Notes under the pieces: model-generated
The model's database searches: none
Seen by the model: only the letters and a program-made list of their open reading frames with translations
Told to the model about the DNA's origin: nothing
Shown here: positions 35,401 through 47,166 of the stretch, one piece after another
How positions within the stretch are numbered: position 1 is the stretch's first letter
How the letters are laid out: each line of letters begins with the position of its first letter
From: Romanomermis culicivorax
Taxonomy: Eukaryota > Nematoda > Enoplea > Mermithida > Mermithidae
Assembly (NCBI GenBank): GCA_963922205.1
Contig: CAWUHX010000033.1
Coordinates: 558,001 to 622,000 of the forward strand
DNA length: 64,000 nt
Direction: 5' to 3'
Made by a program: the position numbers and the translations under genes

Positions 35401-37800
35401 ATATTGGGTTTAGACGAACTTACCACTGTGGAGCACATTTATGCAAATTTTAGTGTAAAGATGGCATATGGACAAAAAAGATTATCGTAACATTACTCAC
35501 ATGCTATAGGCTATCGAATGCACTATAACATGTAAATATTTGAAATATACACCCGATTACCTTTCCTTGTGAGATATACAATCTGACTATCAAAAAAGTG
35601 ACATTTCGACGACACCGTCTGGCCGTTTGGGTAGATGTTTTCTTCGGAAGGAAAAAATGATATGCTGGCGTTAGGAGGAAGGGAAATGATGTGGAAGATG
35701 AAAGATTTATGATCACTTTGTTGTGGTCGTAAAGCTTGTTGATAGTCAGATTCTGCATGAATCATATTAATCAAGACTTTCATCAGTTTTTTGATTCATC
35801 ACCTTGTTTTTGTTATTTTGTTGTTTCCGATGCTTTCTATGTTTATTCAGCTCTATCTCACCTGACTGTAATGATATTCGGGTCGAAATTTTTAAATTTT
35901 TACTTCATTTCTATTTATTTTTGCCTTCAACTGTACGCATATTTACCGTGTTTCATTTGATTTCCCTATTGAAGTTTTCTTAGTTTTCTTAGATTCTGCA
36001 TCCTTTTCTATTTGCTTCTATTTTTTAAATTTTCACCATATTTTGCCAAAAATTTGGATTCAACAGAAAACATGATTCACGACGTTGTCATGTACGGTAT
36101 GATGAATTCATTGTGGGCCGATTCACAACTGATAATGATTTTGTAGGAAATTGTGGTATTTTAGACCAAAATTTTAGTATAATTCTGCTCTGGGCAACAA
36201 GTATGTTGCACAATCAGAACCTTCGGTTCTTTGAGCGTCCCCCAGGAGCGGAAATTTATCATTGTCACATCAACGTTATTCATAAAATGGGAAAAGTTTG
36301 GTGCCTAAAGGGCCATCGCCGAAACGACTGGTACCGCAATGTTCGGCACCTTAAATTTGTACTGTGAATGACTTGCCACGCCCGGTTACGGAAAACAACT
36401 TTTTTTAATCACAAATAGTTCATATTGAAGTTGTCAAGGAAGCTTGGCATGTAGAGTTCCAGGTATGGCTGATTGCAAACATCACAGCAGTAATGAATTC
36501 CTCGAGAATCATAATCAGTACAGTGATATTCTGTCAAAGTTCATATTAATCTTAGGAACACTCAGGGATTTCTGTTACTACTGTAGTATACAATGACAAA
36601 GATTAATGTAGTATACAACGACAAAGTCAATATACTATAGTCAAGGAGTCGATATGGCTCGCATTTTATGTTATATGATAGCATTTCTCAATTGACCAGG
36701 ATATCATATTTTGCGTGCTTTTAAAAATTGGAGTGACATGAGCTTCAACTATGGATATTGATACGACACTTGACTACCTGCACTAAAGAATGCTTATCGC
36801 ACATTTTCTTATAATACATGAACTTTTTATTAGTTAAAATGACCGATTTCAGAAAAAAAGGTTATCCTCGCGAACAATTAGAGGCTGAAATTTTTCATTC
36901 TTTGCTAAAGTTGTCCGTTTGAATAACCTATCGATCCGTAAAAAGAGATGAATTATTGATTGCAGCAAGTTTTTCTAAATGCAAAGTTTTATACGTCACA
37001 TATCTTGCTGAATTAGTTAATACTTTGTGCCGATCTAATCACGGTGAAGATATTGCTTATTGAAAAGTTAAGTTCTGTTCAGTGCTGTGAAACTATAGGC
37101 TGTTTGTTTTCAAATTGCTTGTAATGCAAAAATGCTGAAAGTAAGTACGCATGCAGAATTTTGTGTCGAGATAATATTGTTGCAGACTGTACGTTAGGAA
37201 TCGATTAATCGGCGGCGGTAAACTGTGACTAAACTCAACTAAACTCTATAACTCTAAAAAATAATTTCCGTCCGGTGCAAGAAGTGTTCAAAAAAAAATT
37301 TCGCACGGTTAAAAAAATATTCGCTCTGCACAGAAAAAACTAAGCAAATGACCAGCGCTGCGGCGCGATGCACCGGATTTTGAGATTTCAACTTTCCAAA
37401 GCACACCATCGCGATCTTAACTCCCAAATTTTTTACATTAAATGAGAACCATGTGCACAAATTTTTTCTCATTTCCACCTCTTTTCCTGACAGATAGCTT
37501 TCAATTCCGTCAAGCTCCAATTGTGGCGTTTTTTCCCGTAATGCAGTATAGAGTGCGCACGCGCGGTAATTTAACAAGCAATGTGTACTTTATTTCATTT
37601 TTTTCGGTTATTTGCATTTAAAAAAGAGACTATACGATATCTCATCAGGAAAGTGTTAAAAAACAGCATATGCTAATCCTGAACATTCAGGTTGACATGC
37701 CAGGCGGCTTAGTCCCGAAAGTTTTCTTCCACACGTAGTTACACTAAACGCATTTGAATTCACAAATTCCGATTAAGATTGAATCGATCTCGTTCCTTCT
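32450..37800. other. AT-rich stretch, no supportable gene
   Basis: Short ORFs only. One minus-strand frame ending at about 35563 (residues ESDYQQALRPQQSDH... SQIVYLTRK) stops at a good donor sequence (AAAG|GTAATC) and could be a real exon, but nothing connects to it. A MITE M1 fragment lies near 33661-33727. An 18-bp-scale duplication (GTAGTATACAA(T/C)GACAAAG) sits at 36583-36628. Confidence 0.35.
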
Positions 37801-37806
37801 GAAGCC

Positions 37807-38722
37807 TTAGGCATACTTAGCCGCAACGGGCGAAAAAGTCTGCGGCTCGCACACTTTTTTGCGGTTTTCAAAAATTGCGACCCGCAAGTCACCCGCAAAA
37901 CAGCAATGCGGTTGCGGTTGGCAACCCGCAACCGCATTGCGGTTTATCGACCCGCAAAGAGTTCTCGAGTGGAGTACTCTTTGCGGTTCTGGCAGCCACA
38001 CTTGATACAGTATATGCCGTTTCGCGCTGAATAACACTGAATACCTGATCTTTATCAACTAGAAAACTCAATTATTTCCAGAATTTGCTTTGTCCAGTGT
38101 TTTTTTTCTGCAAAGGAATCTTTTGAGGAGAAAAATTCGGGAATAAAGAATAAAATTTATGCAAGGTTCTCATTGTCAAAAAAATTTTCGGGAATCGGAA
38201 ACTGAAAAGATGTATTTTGGTGAACACTGTTTTTCCCGCCGGCTTTTTCGTCAAATGGCGATAGCGGTAAAAAATTTTTCGCCAATTTCCTAAAGTCTTT
38301 TTTCGCTTAAAAATGCTCATAGACGGTTTATTTTAGTGTTTTTAAGCTTTTAAAACATGATGTTTTTAGAGCGGTTGATTTTTTTCACATGAGAACCGGA
38401 CCCAAAATTTTTTTCCTCATTTTCCAAACATTTTCCCCATCTTTAAAAACGTTTATGATGTGCCTACGGATGCTTTTCCATGCAATTAGGAGCATACCCA
38501 AGCATTTTGACGCTTTTGGATTCGGAAACCTACAACCTTGCATCTCTTAAATAATTTCCGGTTCGAAATTTCGGTTAACTATGCTTACAATTGCGGTTTT
38601 CCGGTTCCGCATTTTTGCGGAACCGCGGAAAAGTATGCCATTGTGAGAGCCGCAACCGACCCGCAATTGCGGGCCACAAAATTTGGGGCCGCAAAAAAAC
38701 CGGTCAAGTATGCCTACGGCTT
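37807..38722. mobile_element. Fold-back element with CCGCAA-rich arms
   Basis: Left end TTAGGCATACTTAGCCGCAA and right end ...CGGTCAAGTATGCCTACGG are inverted. Both arms hold repeated CCGCAA / TTGCGG words (37821-37990 and 38590-38705). No clear target duplication was found, so ends are uncertain. No ORF. Confidence 0.55.
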
Positions 38723-40013
38723 GATCAAATACTTAGGCGGATATTTCCTCCGGATAACAGTTTGTGAAAACATTTGGTACCGGCACTGAATATCAAAACT
38801 ATGATCGTAACAGCCATATGATACTTTTAATCGAGCTATTTTTTCATATTCTATTAGAAAACATAGTAAGTCGTACGATATTACTTCAAAATTCTTATGC
38901 ATTTTTAGTCACTGCGACTTGAATATACTGCTTTTAAATTTGGAATAATACCGTTTACTGTAAGGGGATGCTTCATGGTGACAATTTTCAACTATTTGAT
39001 GATCTGCTAATGACAACTGTAAGAGTAAAATTGCTGATCAACCGTGAGTAGTTGATTTTTTCACAGCAAGCATGTCGCCGCGGGAACAACGTTGAGGATT
39101 TTTACATGGTATGTTTTTTATACTAAAATGCTTCTAATTGGAAAAATAACAAAATAAGTATCATCGTCAAAATCGTTTAAACAAAGGTTTTACTATACGA
39201 ATTTTCGCTCGAAAAATTTTTATGAGTGATTTTGACTCACCCCAATACCTTAATCAAGGGCGATAATCTAAATACAGTTGTCCTGAATTTTACATAAATT
39301 GTTCAGTTTTTGACGCTGGTTATCATGATAACAACCATTTTACAGAAATTCATTTTTCATGATTCTGCAGGCATTTAAAACTGCAGAAGTTTGCATAAAA
39401 CCACAAAAACGGTTGATGTTGCATTTTCACGTACAGTTCTCTCAATTTGTGCTATATTTTGTTCGGACTTTCTTTAAAAGCTAGTATAGCATAGCTAGCT
39501 AGCAAAAAATGGAGCAGATGTTGCATTACATTTAAATGTAATATTCACGACAAAAAATTGTTCTTTCAACTTTTTTATGGACAAAAGAACGCAGAAATTT
39601 AACGATTTACCTGTTAAAATTTTGCACATTTTGGCCTATAGTAACCCAGGTAAGGGCCGAATTTCAAATTCTGTCAGCATAAAGAGCAACCATATGACCT
39701 TCAATGAGCCGAAAATAAGGAAAATAAAAGAACAGTATATTGAGCTATTGTGTTTCAAAGTACAACACCTCATTATGCATAACATTGTAAAATTGGTCAG
39801 AATGAATCTTAGTACAAGTATGAATGCACATAGGGATATCTGGACCCCAAGCAGATTTTGATTGACCGTCAGCAGATTCTTGCTGACCCCCAGCAGATTC
39901 GACTACGCAGTACTGATAAGGAAGATGACGAAAATGAGAAAAAATGAAAAAATGTCGCAAGAATGACAATGATAACGATTTTTCTAAACAGGGCATACTT
40001 GATGCATTACAAC

Positions 40014-40935
40014 CGGTAAGTTCGTTGGCTGATTAAAGGCCGATTATAGTAGTCGGTGATTATACGTCACCTATAATCCTGGATCAAATTTTTTTGGTAA
40101 GCTCGACGGCCGATTGAACGCCGATTATAAAACAATCGGTAAGTTTGTCAGCCGAGCCGAGTTAAGCTAGATTATCATAATCGGCGATTATGATAATCGG
40201 AGTTTTCAATCCTGCCCCACCCCAGGTTTAAAAGGTAGATTATATATGTTTTTTGCGATTGCGTTGTCGGTTTAGTAGTTAAAGAGTGGATGTTGTTTTT
40301 TGGACGATTTAAAGGAGGATGAAGCAGATAATCAAGTACAAATTCTTTATCTTCCTGGATAGATCGAATTCGATGGGAGCATATTCTAATGAGAAGTTCT
40401 GGTTGCCATTTAAACTAAGGACAGTGCAAGGGAGCTAATTGGATAAAAGGCTAATAAAAATTGAAAAAAAATTTTTTTTTAATTTTTTAAATAAAAATTC
40501 AATAAAAATTTTTTATTGAAAATTTAAAAAACTATAATAATATTTTTTTAATTTTTTCAAAATAATTCAATTTCTTCAGAATCAAAATTAGTGGTCTTCT
40601 ACCGAACACGTGGATTTTGAGGTGGATATCACCAAAAAAATTGATAACGATAAATTGACGACGAAAGATGGAAAGATGACGTAGTGAAGGGAAATCTGTA
40701 CACCTACGCTGTAAACAGTATCCGTTGTACAGTTTTGAATCAACGATTATACTTTCAATCCGGGATTATATGATTTTAATGGGCGATTATGTAATCGTCC
40801 TTTAATCAGCTGACAAGCTTACCGATTATTTTAACATCCGATTAAGTTTTAATCCAAAACTACATAATCGGGGATTAAACGTAACCGTGGAGTATTTTAA
40901 TCGGTCAACAAACTTTAAAAATAGCTGACCAAGCG
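40014..40935. mobile_element. Fold-back element with CGATTAT-rich arms (E)
   Basis: Left arm (from about 40014, ACCGGTAAGTTCGTTGGCTGATTAAAGG) is inverted in the right arm (near 40795-40850, CCTTTAATCAGCTGACAAGCTTACCGATT). Both arms are studded with CCGATTAT / ATAATCGG words. The middle contains A/T-rich low-complexity sequence around 40460-40560. Confidence 0.5.
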
Positions 40936-41084
40936 AATACTTTCACATACCTTACTAATATAGATGGAAGAATATGATGCTTGGATGTTTGAAGACCCAT
41001 CTTTTCGTTATCAAGAAACAAAAAAATTCCATTCTCCCCCTGTCCTGGCTGACCCCCAGCAGAATTTCTATGCTGTGCACGTAT

Positions 41085-42100
41085 GGGTATCCCAGCAATT
41101 GGGTGAAAGACAATTTAGTGAATGCGACATTTAGGTGAATATGACAATAGGGTGAACGACAGTTGGGTGAAAGACAACTGGGTGACTACGACAATTGAGT
41201 GAACGCAGCAATTGGGTCAAAATCATAGAAAAGCATTTACACTTGATGGAATGTGTGAAGAAATCTTTATGCCCAACTTATGGTCAGAGTGAGGTCCGGC
41301 CTACCCAGCTGAGTCAAACATTACTGAAATTCCAACTGCATCAAAGAGTTGACTTTCAAGAAAGTCAACTCTATACTGAAAAGCAAATCAAGCGGTTGAA
41401 ATGATTTTATTCAATTCGACTCTTACATGAATTTTTAATGTACAAAAGAAAAAATCAGGTTGATCAAGTAATTTTTTACACTTATAAGCGCTACTAAAAT
41501 TTCAAAAAACTTTTGTTCTCACTAAATCTACTATTCTTTCGAAATCATGGGATACAAATCATTGACAGTGATTGGAACAACTATAGTCTGTTTTTTGAAA
41601 TGCTTCTAAATAATGAAAGCGGAAAACAAGTAGTATTTCAGATTTTCACAATTTGCTGGTAAACAATATATATCATATAGGACTGTAAATTTATAAGCAT
41701 ACTTACCTAAGCTTTACCAATTTTTCTAGTGAAAAATTTTACAGTAAGAGCTCCATGCAAACAATTTTGACGACATTACTGATTTGTGTCACTTGTTCTA
41801 TTTGGAAACATTTTATAAAAAAAGAATATAACTAACATTCAGAGATTGAAGTAATTTAAGTGTAAAACAAATTTCAGAATTTTGGTGCTCATTCGATGTA
41901 AACTGCAGTGTCTTTCGTTTATTCCAAACATTTCTTACGTTTCTACCCACATAAGCTACTGTTTTTCATAACCCAATTGTCGCATTCACCCAATAGTCTT
42001 CCACCCAACTGTCGTTCACCCAATTGTCGCATTCACCCAATCGTCGCATTCACCCAATTGTCGTTCACCCAATTGTCTTTCACCCAATTGTCGTAGACCC
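41085..42100. mobile_element. Element A: ends made of inverted 15-bp tandem repeats
   Basis: Left array (about 41095-41216) repeats CAATTGGGTGAA(C/A)GA-like units. The right array (about 41970-42100) is the inverted form, TC(G/T)TTCACCCAATTG. The element is flanked by GCACGTAT (41077-41084 and 42101-42108); the match extends to 13 bp because GGGTA follows both copies. It contains a MITE M1 copy at 41584-41828. No transposase ORF. Confidence 0.75.
41584..41828 (-). mobile_element. MITE M1 copy
   Basis: Inverted relative to the 26145 copy, with TAGTCTGTTTTTTG... at the left and ...TTTTATAAAAAAAGAATA at the right, and TA on both sides. It lies inside element A. Confidence 0.7.
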
Positions 42101-44157
42101 GCACGTATGGGTACAAGCTTATAATTTTTCTACTGCAAGAACATACGAACAAACCACAAACAAAGCTCATATTTTCTACATCAGGAATTATTTTTTCGAC
42201 ATTGACTAAATTATACACTGTCTGTTACAAAAGCACAATGATTAGAGTTGAGACTGCAGAAAGTCGTCGATGTTTCAAAGAAAATCATCTGAGAAATTGT
42301 AATTTAGCATCTTTTTTGGAATTTCTTAATGTTTTGCTTTGCTTTATGTTTCGCTTGAGGACACCGGTCCTGATTGTGGGTCATTGACTTTCTGGTTTTT
42401 ATGTCAGTTGTCTTTGAAATTCGGCCGGTAGAAGAGACAAAAAGTTTTGAAAATTTGTTATGAATGTTAGCAGCATTTTGTTGTACCTACTCTATCTAAT
42501 ATATTTTTTCCTTTTGTTCTTTTTTTATTTTTCCAAATAAGTCCAATAGAATATATATATATATATTTTTTAATTCGCCCAATAAAATATAGCTGAAAAA
42601 TTGACGAAAATAAAATATAGCTAAAAAAAGTCAGGAAAATAGTCATGCGATCGGACGGCTGGTGTCACCAAACGAAAGATAAAACAAAGCAAAAAATTAA
42701 GAAATTCGAAAAAATATTCTGTTAAATTACAATGTCTCACATGATTTTCTTGAAAACACCGACGATTTTCTGCAGTCTCAACCCTGTCGTACGTGGACTT
42801 TTCAGGGTGTTTTTTGCATATAATTATTTTGCTTTTATAATACACAGTGTATAATTCGGTCGCAAAAGCGATTCCTGCTGTAGAAAATATGAGCTCCAAA
42901 ACATTTGTGGTTTTTTGGTATGTTTTCGGCAGTAGAAGAATTACAGACTTGTACTCCATACACGCACAACATAGAAATTCTATTGGGGTCAGCTACGACA
43001 GGGGTGGGATAGAAATTTCTTTATTTCTTGATAACAAAAAGATAGGTCTTCTGACATTCAAGCATTTCTTCCATTTGTATTAGTAAAGTATATGAAATTA
43101 TAAGCTTGGTCGGCCATTTTTAAAGTCTTAATGTTACTCCTTTGGTATTATGGTATCAAGCATGCTTTGTTTAGAAAAATCGTTATCATTGCCATTCATA
43201 TGAAACCTTTCTCTCGATTTTTTCAATTTTCCCTCATCATCTTCCCGATCAATGCTGCGTGGTCAAATCTGCTGGTGGCCAACGCAAATCTGCTTGGGGT
43301 CCAGACCTCCCTATGCACCTGTATGCTCGTAACAATATTCATTTTGACAAAAATTACTAAGATACGCATAATGAAGTGAAGAACTTTGAAGTACTATAGT
43401 TCAATAAACGGTATTTTTATTTTCCTTATTTTTGGCCCATTGAACATCATATGGCTGACCTATTAGCTAACAAAATTTGGAGTTCGGCCCGAACCCATGT
43501 GGGTTACTGTAGGCCAAAATGTGAAAAAAGTTTAAAGGTAAACATTTAAATTTCTGCGTTCTTTTGTTCATAAAAAGTTTATAAACAATTTTTCGCCGTG
43601 AATATGACACATAAATTAAGCGCAATATCTGCTCTATCATTTAAAGAAAACCTGAACAAATTATAATACAAATTGACAGAATTGTACTTGAAAATGCAAC
43701 ATCAACCATTTTTGCAGTTTAATGTAAATTTTCACAACTTTACATGCCCATAACATCGTGCAAAATTATTTTTGTGTATAATAATTGTTATGGTAATCAG
43801 CGTCAAAAGGTGAGCAGCATATGTGAAATTTAGGGCAACTTTTATTTGGGTTAGCGGACCTCGCGGTGATCCTTAGAGAAATTTCTAGTCCTGTATGCTT
43901 CAAAAAATATGACACACCACTTGCTTTCCACTTGCATTTCAAGAGAAGCAAACTATATCCTTGATTGCCGATTGCTGTCGTTTGGACTAAAATTTACTCT
44001 CAAGTGAAGTATAAAGTAAGCGACCTTAGGAAATAAAGCGTCAAACTTTTTAACGTAAATTTATTGACGCCATTAAAAGGACTGAGGTAGTTTTGTTCAC
44101 TTTTGTAGAATAAGTCGAGAAAATAAGACGCTGGGAGCTAGTGCAGGAAAATCGGTA

Positions 44158-45164
44158 CAGTCTCACTTTGCCGCCCGTCTCACTTTGGCGCCCGTGTCAC
44201 TTTGGCGCCCATCTCACTTTGGCGCCCGTCCTACTTTGGCGCATTGTATGATCTAATAAACAAGCGATGTGTCTTCATCTATGCAAATTTTACGTGCAAT
44301 TTTACATGACCATAATGGCTATAAATAGCTCAAGCCACCTCTCTCTCTCTCTCTCTAAATGGTGGAAAATTTAATAACCAATTACCCTGCTAAACTTTAC
44401 TCAATAAAAACACTTTTCATGAGACTAAAACGGCTTATTTCAAGGAAGCCGGCTTTATCGTGTCTTTGTATTGTCAAATGTCAATGTTGGTTTGTGAAAG
44501 TAGAGTTAATCCGTATCTTTTTTATTTGTTCAAAAAGAAAAAAGTTAAACGATTGGACATCGATGGGGAAGTCATGTGCTTCGAATGCGTTTTTTGCAAC
44601 AGTCATGGGAATCCCATGGGTCATGCTACAGTTCGTGTCAAATCCGGATCACGGTCACAATCCACCTTGTGTGTCTTACCCAATCCGAAGTTGAAGCTAA
44701 GCGTATCAAATGTGAAATAATTTTTTCCAATTTTTCACTAATTTTTATTACCGTGCGAATTTTGTGCGAAATCCTACGATTTACAATGTTCTCAGGGAAA
44801 ATGAGCAATTTACTGGCTATTTTTGGGAAACGGGATTTGACAATTTTGAGGATTACGGACTTTCGAGAAAAAGCTTTGAAGCATTCTTCCGGGAGAGGAA
44901 TTTCGGGAAAACAGGACCTTCGGGGAATGGGGATTCCCCCAAATAAATGATCAGCGTGAACGCCGAAAAGCAGACTATGGTAGAACGCCAAGGTGAGACA
45001 GGCGCCAAAGTAAGACGGGCGCCAAAGTGAGATGGGCGCCAATGTGAGACGGGCGCCAAATTAGGACATCCAAGAAAAGTCATTATTAAACACTGGGCGC
45101 CAAAGTGAGACAGGCGCTAAAGTGAGACGGGCGCCAAAGTGAGATGGGCGCCAAAGTGAGACAC
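44158..45164. mobile_element. Element B: ends made of inverted 18-bp tandem repeats
   Basis: Left array 44158-44246 repeats TCTCACTTTGGCGCCCG. The right array (two blocks, about 44990-45066 and 45095-45164) repeats the inverse, GGCGCCAAAGTGAGACG. Flanking 8-mers AATCGGTA (44150-44157) and AATCGGAA (45165-45172) differ by one base, consistent with an 8-bp target duplication. A (CT)n microsatellite lies at 44338-44356. Internal ORFs are short and unrecognised. Confidence 0.72.
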
Positions 45165-45172
45165 AATCGGAA

Positions 45173-46161
45173 AATCTAGTGGTGGGTGAAGTGAAACGTC
45201 AATCATAGGCAATTGAAAGTTCGTGATGTATGTTTGTTTCAGAATTTTGTACCGCCTTCTAAATCTTTTACATGAATTATCTTGGGTAGTTTTTTTACCG
45301 AATTTTATCACGTTCCATTTAGCTCGCGCATTTATCTTTCATAACGACGTATAGCTTAGAATGGCAAAATTGTGAGATAAATACTTCCTTTCTGTTTTCA
45401 TTGTTTGCAAGAATTGAAAGAAAAATAACGCTATGGTTTGTTTTTGCAGATACTCTTCGTTCATATTATAAAAATTCAGAACTTGTGGATTAAAATCCGA
45501 AAAAAACGACTGCCTTTTGCAAACTGGCCATGAAAATATTATGCGCGGGTGAAGTGAAACGCCTATTTTCTTCCAAATAGATGCTGTTGTGATAGAATCT
45601 CTCGGTTCACCGCAACTTTTCTTGTTTCTACCCTTCCTTCTAGTGTAAACGCGCAAAAGAAAAATTTTGCGCCACTATTCAAAACCAGTCGTATAAAATT
45701 TATATGCATGATTCTGCTACTACAACGCATATCCTGGGTCATGTTCGTAAAAAAAAGTCTTGCACGATTCAGAACCGAATCAGATTCGGAACCGGGCCTT
45801 AATGACAAAAAACAGAATTAGTAATAGAAAGGGATGAAAATGAGATTGTTTTAGCATGTTCTGACTCTGCTGTAGAAAGAACCCTTGAGTCGTGTTCGAT
45901 TGACCAGTATAATCTTAAACTTTTTCATGTGGGTATCAGAAACTTCTGAGAAATTTAAGATAATCTGTAGACAGGCATCGGATCATTCATTAAGTTTGCT
46001 AGTTCGAAAAAATCGTTTCATATTAGATCCAAAATATCGGGTCTAGATCCCATCCAAATTTTTCATGTTTTATCTACATGGATCTGGATCTAATGACGTT
46101 TGTTGATTTTTTATACCAGATCTCAGTAACGGGCAAAGATTAAAAGATAATTGTGAGCACC
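45173..46161. other. Stretch without a supportable gene
   Basis: Short minus-strand ORFs (45339-45808) without a recognisable domain. Nothing else seen. Confidence 0.4.
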
Positions 46162-46165
46162 CTAA
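46162..46165. other. Target-site duplication, left copy
   Basis: CTAA immediately before the LTR start; it matches 60356-60359. Four to six bp is usual for Ty3/gypsy insertions. Confidence 0.85.
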
Positions 46166-46758
46166 TGTTGTATCTTGGTTCTCGAGGAGGGGCGGAGATG
46201 ATGCGGCGTGAGCAGGATTGGGATTCCGAGGTTGCGTCCTTAATGTACGTGCGTCCCACGCCCACGTTTACCCGATTACCTAACTACTAGTACTTAAACC
46301 CGACAATAATTATCCCAACAATTAAAGAAAGTTCAGTTTCTTTAATTGTCTCCCTTCTTTCTCACTAACTAGAAACGAAAGGGCTTTTCTACCTATTTAT
46401 TACTATACAATAAACGTACGAAAACTTACGTGACAAAACGCGACGGGCGAGGCGAAAATAAAAGTAACAATAATAAATCAACTCCCACGCACGGGCGAGC
46501 AAAGACGAAAAGGCGTGGTGGGAGGCTGCTAATATATACTAGTGGTGGCCGGCGGGGCACACAACTAGTAAAGAAAAATAAAAACACACGTAAAGTATAC
46601 GTTAACGAAGTGAAGAGAGAGACCAGCGCACGCGTACCGACGTGCGCTACAGTAAGATGGCCACTGGTGGTCCGCGTTGCTCTCTCCACTTGCCACCTGC
46701 GGGCCTGTGACGTATTTTGACAAAACAATGAAAAATCGGCGGAAAACACACTACAACA
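46166..46758 (-). repeat. 3' LTR
   Basis: 593 bp with TGTTGT...ACAACA ends. It differs from the 5' LTR only at three sites (GCGGCG/GCGGTG, TTGCGTCC/TTGCATCC, GTGCGCTAC/GTGCGATAC). On the minus strand it contains an AATAAA polyadenylation signal (46396-46401), which in this copy should end the transcript. Confidence 0.95.
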
Positions 46759-46771
46759 CCCCTCCCCCCTT
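46759..46771 (-). promoter_or_regulatory. Polypurine tract
   Basis: The minus strand reads AAGGGGGGAGGGG directly upstream of the 3' LTR, the expected plus-strand DNA primer site. The decayed relative has a similar tract at 8641-8653. Confidence 0.85.
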
Positions 46772-47166
46772 GCAGTAGATCGCCCTAAGCGATCGTCAGG
46801 AAATACCGAAAAGAACATGCAAGGGGAAGGGCTCCGCCACTACAGGCCGTCGCCGGGGTTGCCGAAGATTCTTCGGCATCACACAGCGGGGCCGGCGGAG
46901 TTGTTGGGGTAGTTTGAGCCGATTTTTTGGGGCGGCGACCATAAGCCCAGCGGCAAAGTGTACGGACAAAACGGGGCAAGTGGGGGTGTGTAGCGGGCCA
47001 CCGGCAGTCAACTTACTGTGTGCTTGCAGCGTCGGCTGCACGTGCGCTGGAAACTAGTACAAAAGTATAAAGCAGAACGAGATTAGAAATAAAACAACCG
47101 GATCAAAATGAGGTTAAGAAACACAAAAACGAAGAAAAACAATGTTACTGTACAAAAAGCTCTTGC
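46772..47166 (-). other. 3' untranslated region of the retrotransposon
   Basis: Between the ORF5 stop and the polypurine tract. A short minus-strand ORF (46979-46785) lacks any sign of being real. Confidence 0.6.

Larger units (their letters stand above)
41048..42993. mobile_element. Fold-back element split by element A (G)
   Basis: Left arm is 41048-41084 plus 42101-about 42385. Right arm is about 42640-42993, its inverse (GCTGACCCC... GAATTTCTATG and a GTACAAG... TTCTACTGC block). Element A sits inside the left arm at the position where the right arm reads straight through. Confidence 0.6.
39306..43808. mobile_element. 4.5-kb element with ~0.7-kb inverted arms (F)
   Basis: Left arm 39306-40008 and right arm 43147-43808 are inverted copies. 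Their ends read TTTTTGACGCTGGTTATCAT on the left and ATGGTAATCAGCGTCAAAA on the right. The centre holds further nested fold-backs (40009-40935, 41048-42993) and no coding sequence I recognise. No target duplication was identified. Confidence 0.65.

Noticed and set aside
36113..36367. 84-residue plus-strand frame with Cys/His residues
   Set aside because: No recognisable spacing of a known zinc-binding domain and no splice context; insufficient to call a gene.
44158..45164. CRISPR-like array
   Set aside because: Repeat units are adjacent without unique spacers and occur as two inverted blocks; the setting is eukaryotic.
46430..46720. 96-residue plus-strand frame, repeated at 60027-60317
   Set aside because: It lies inside both LTRs, antisense to the element's transcription. 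Duplication is explained by the LTR pair, not by a gene.
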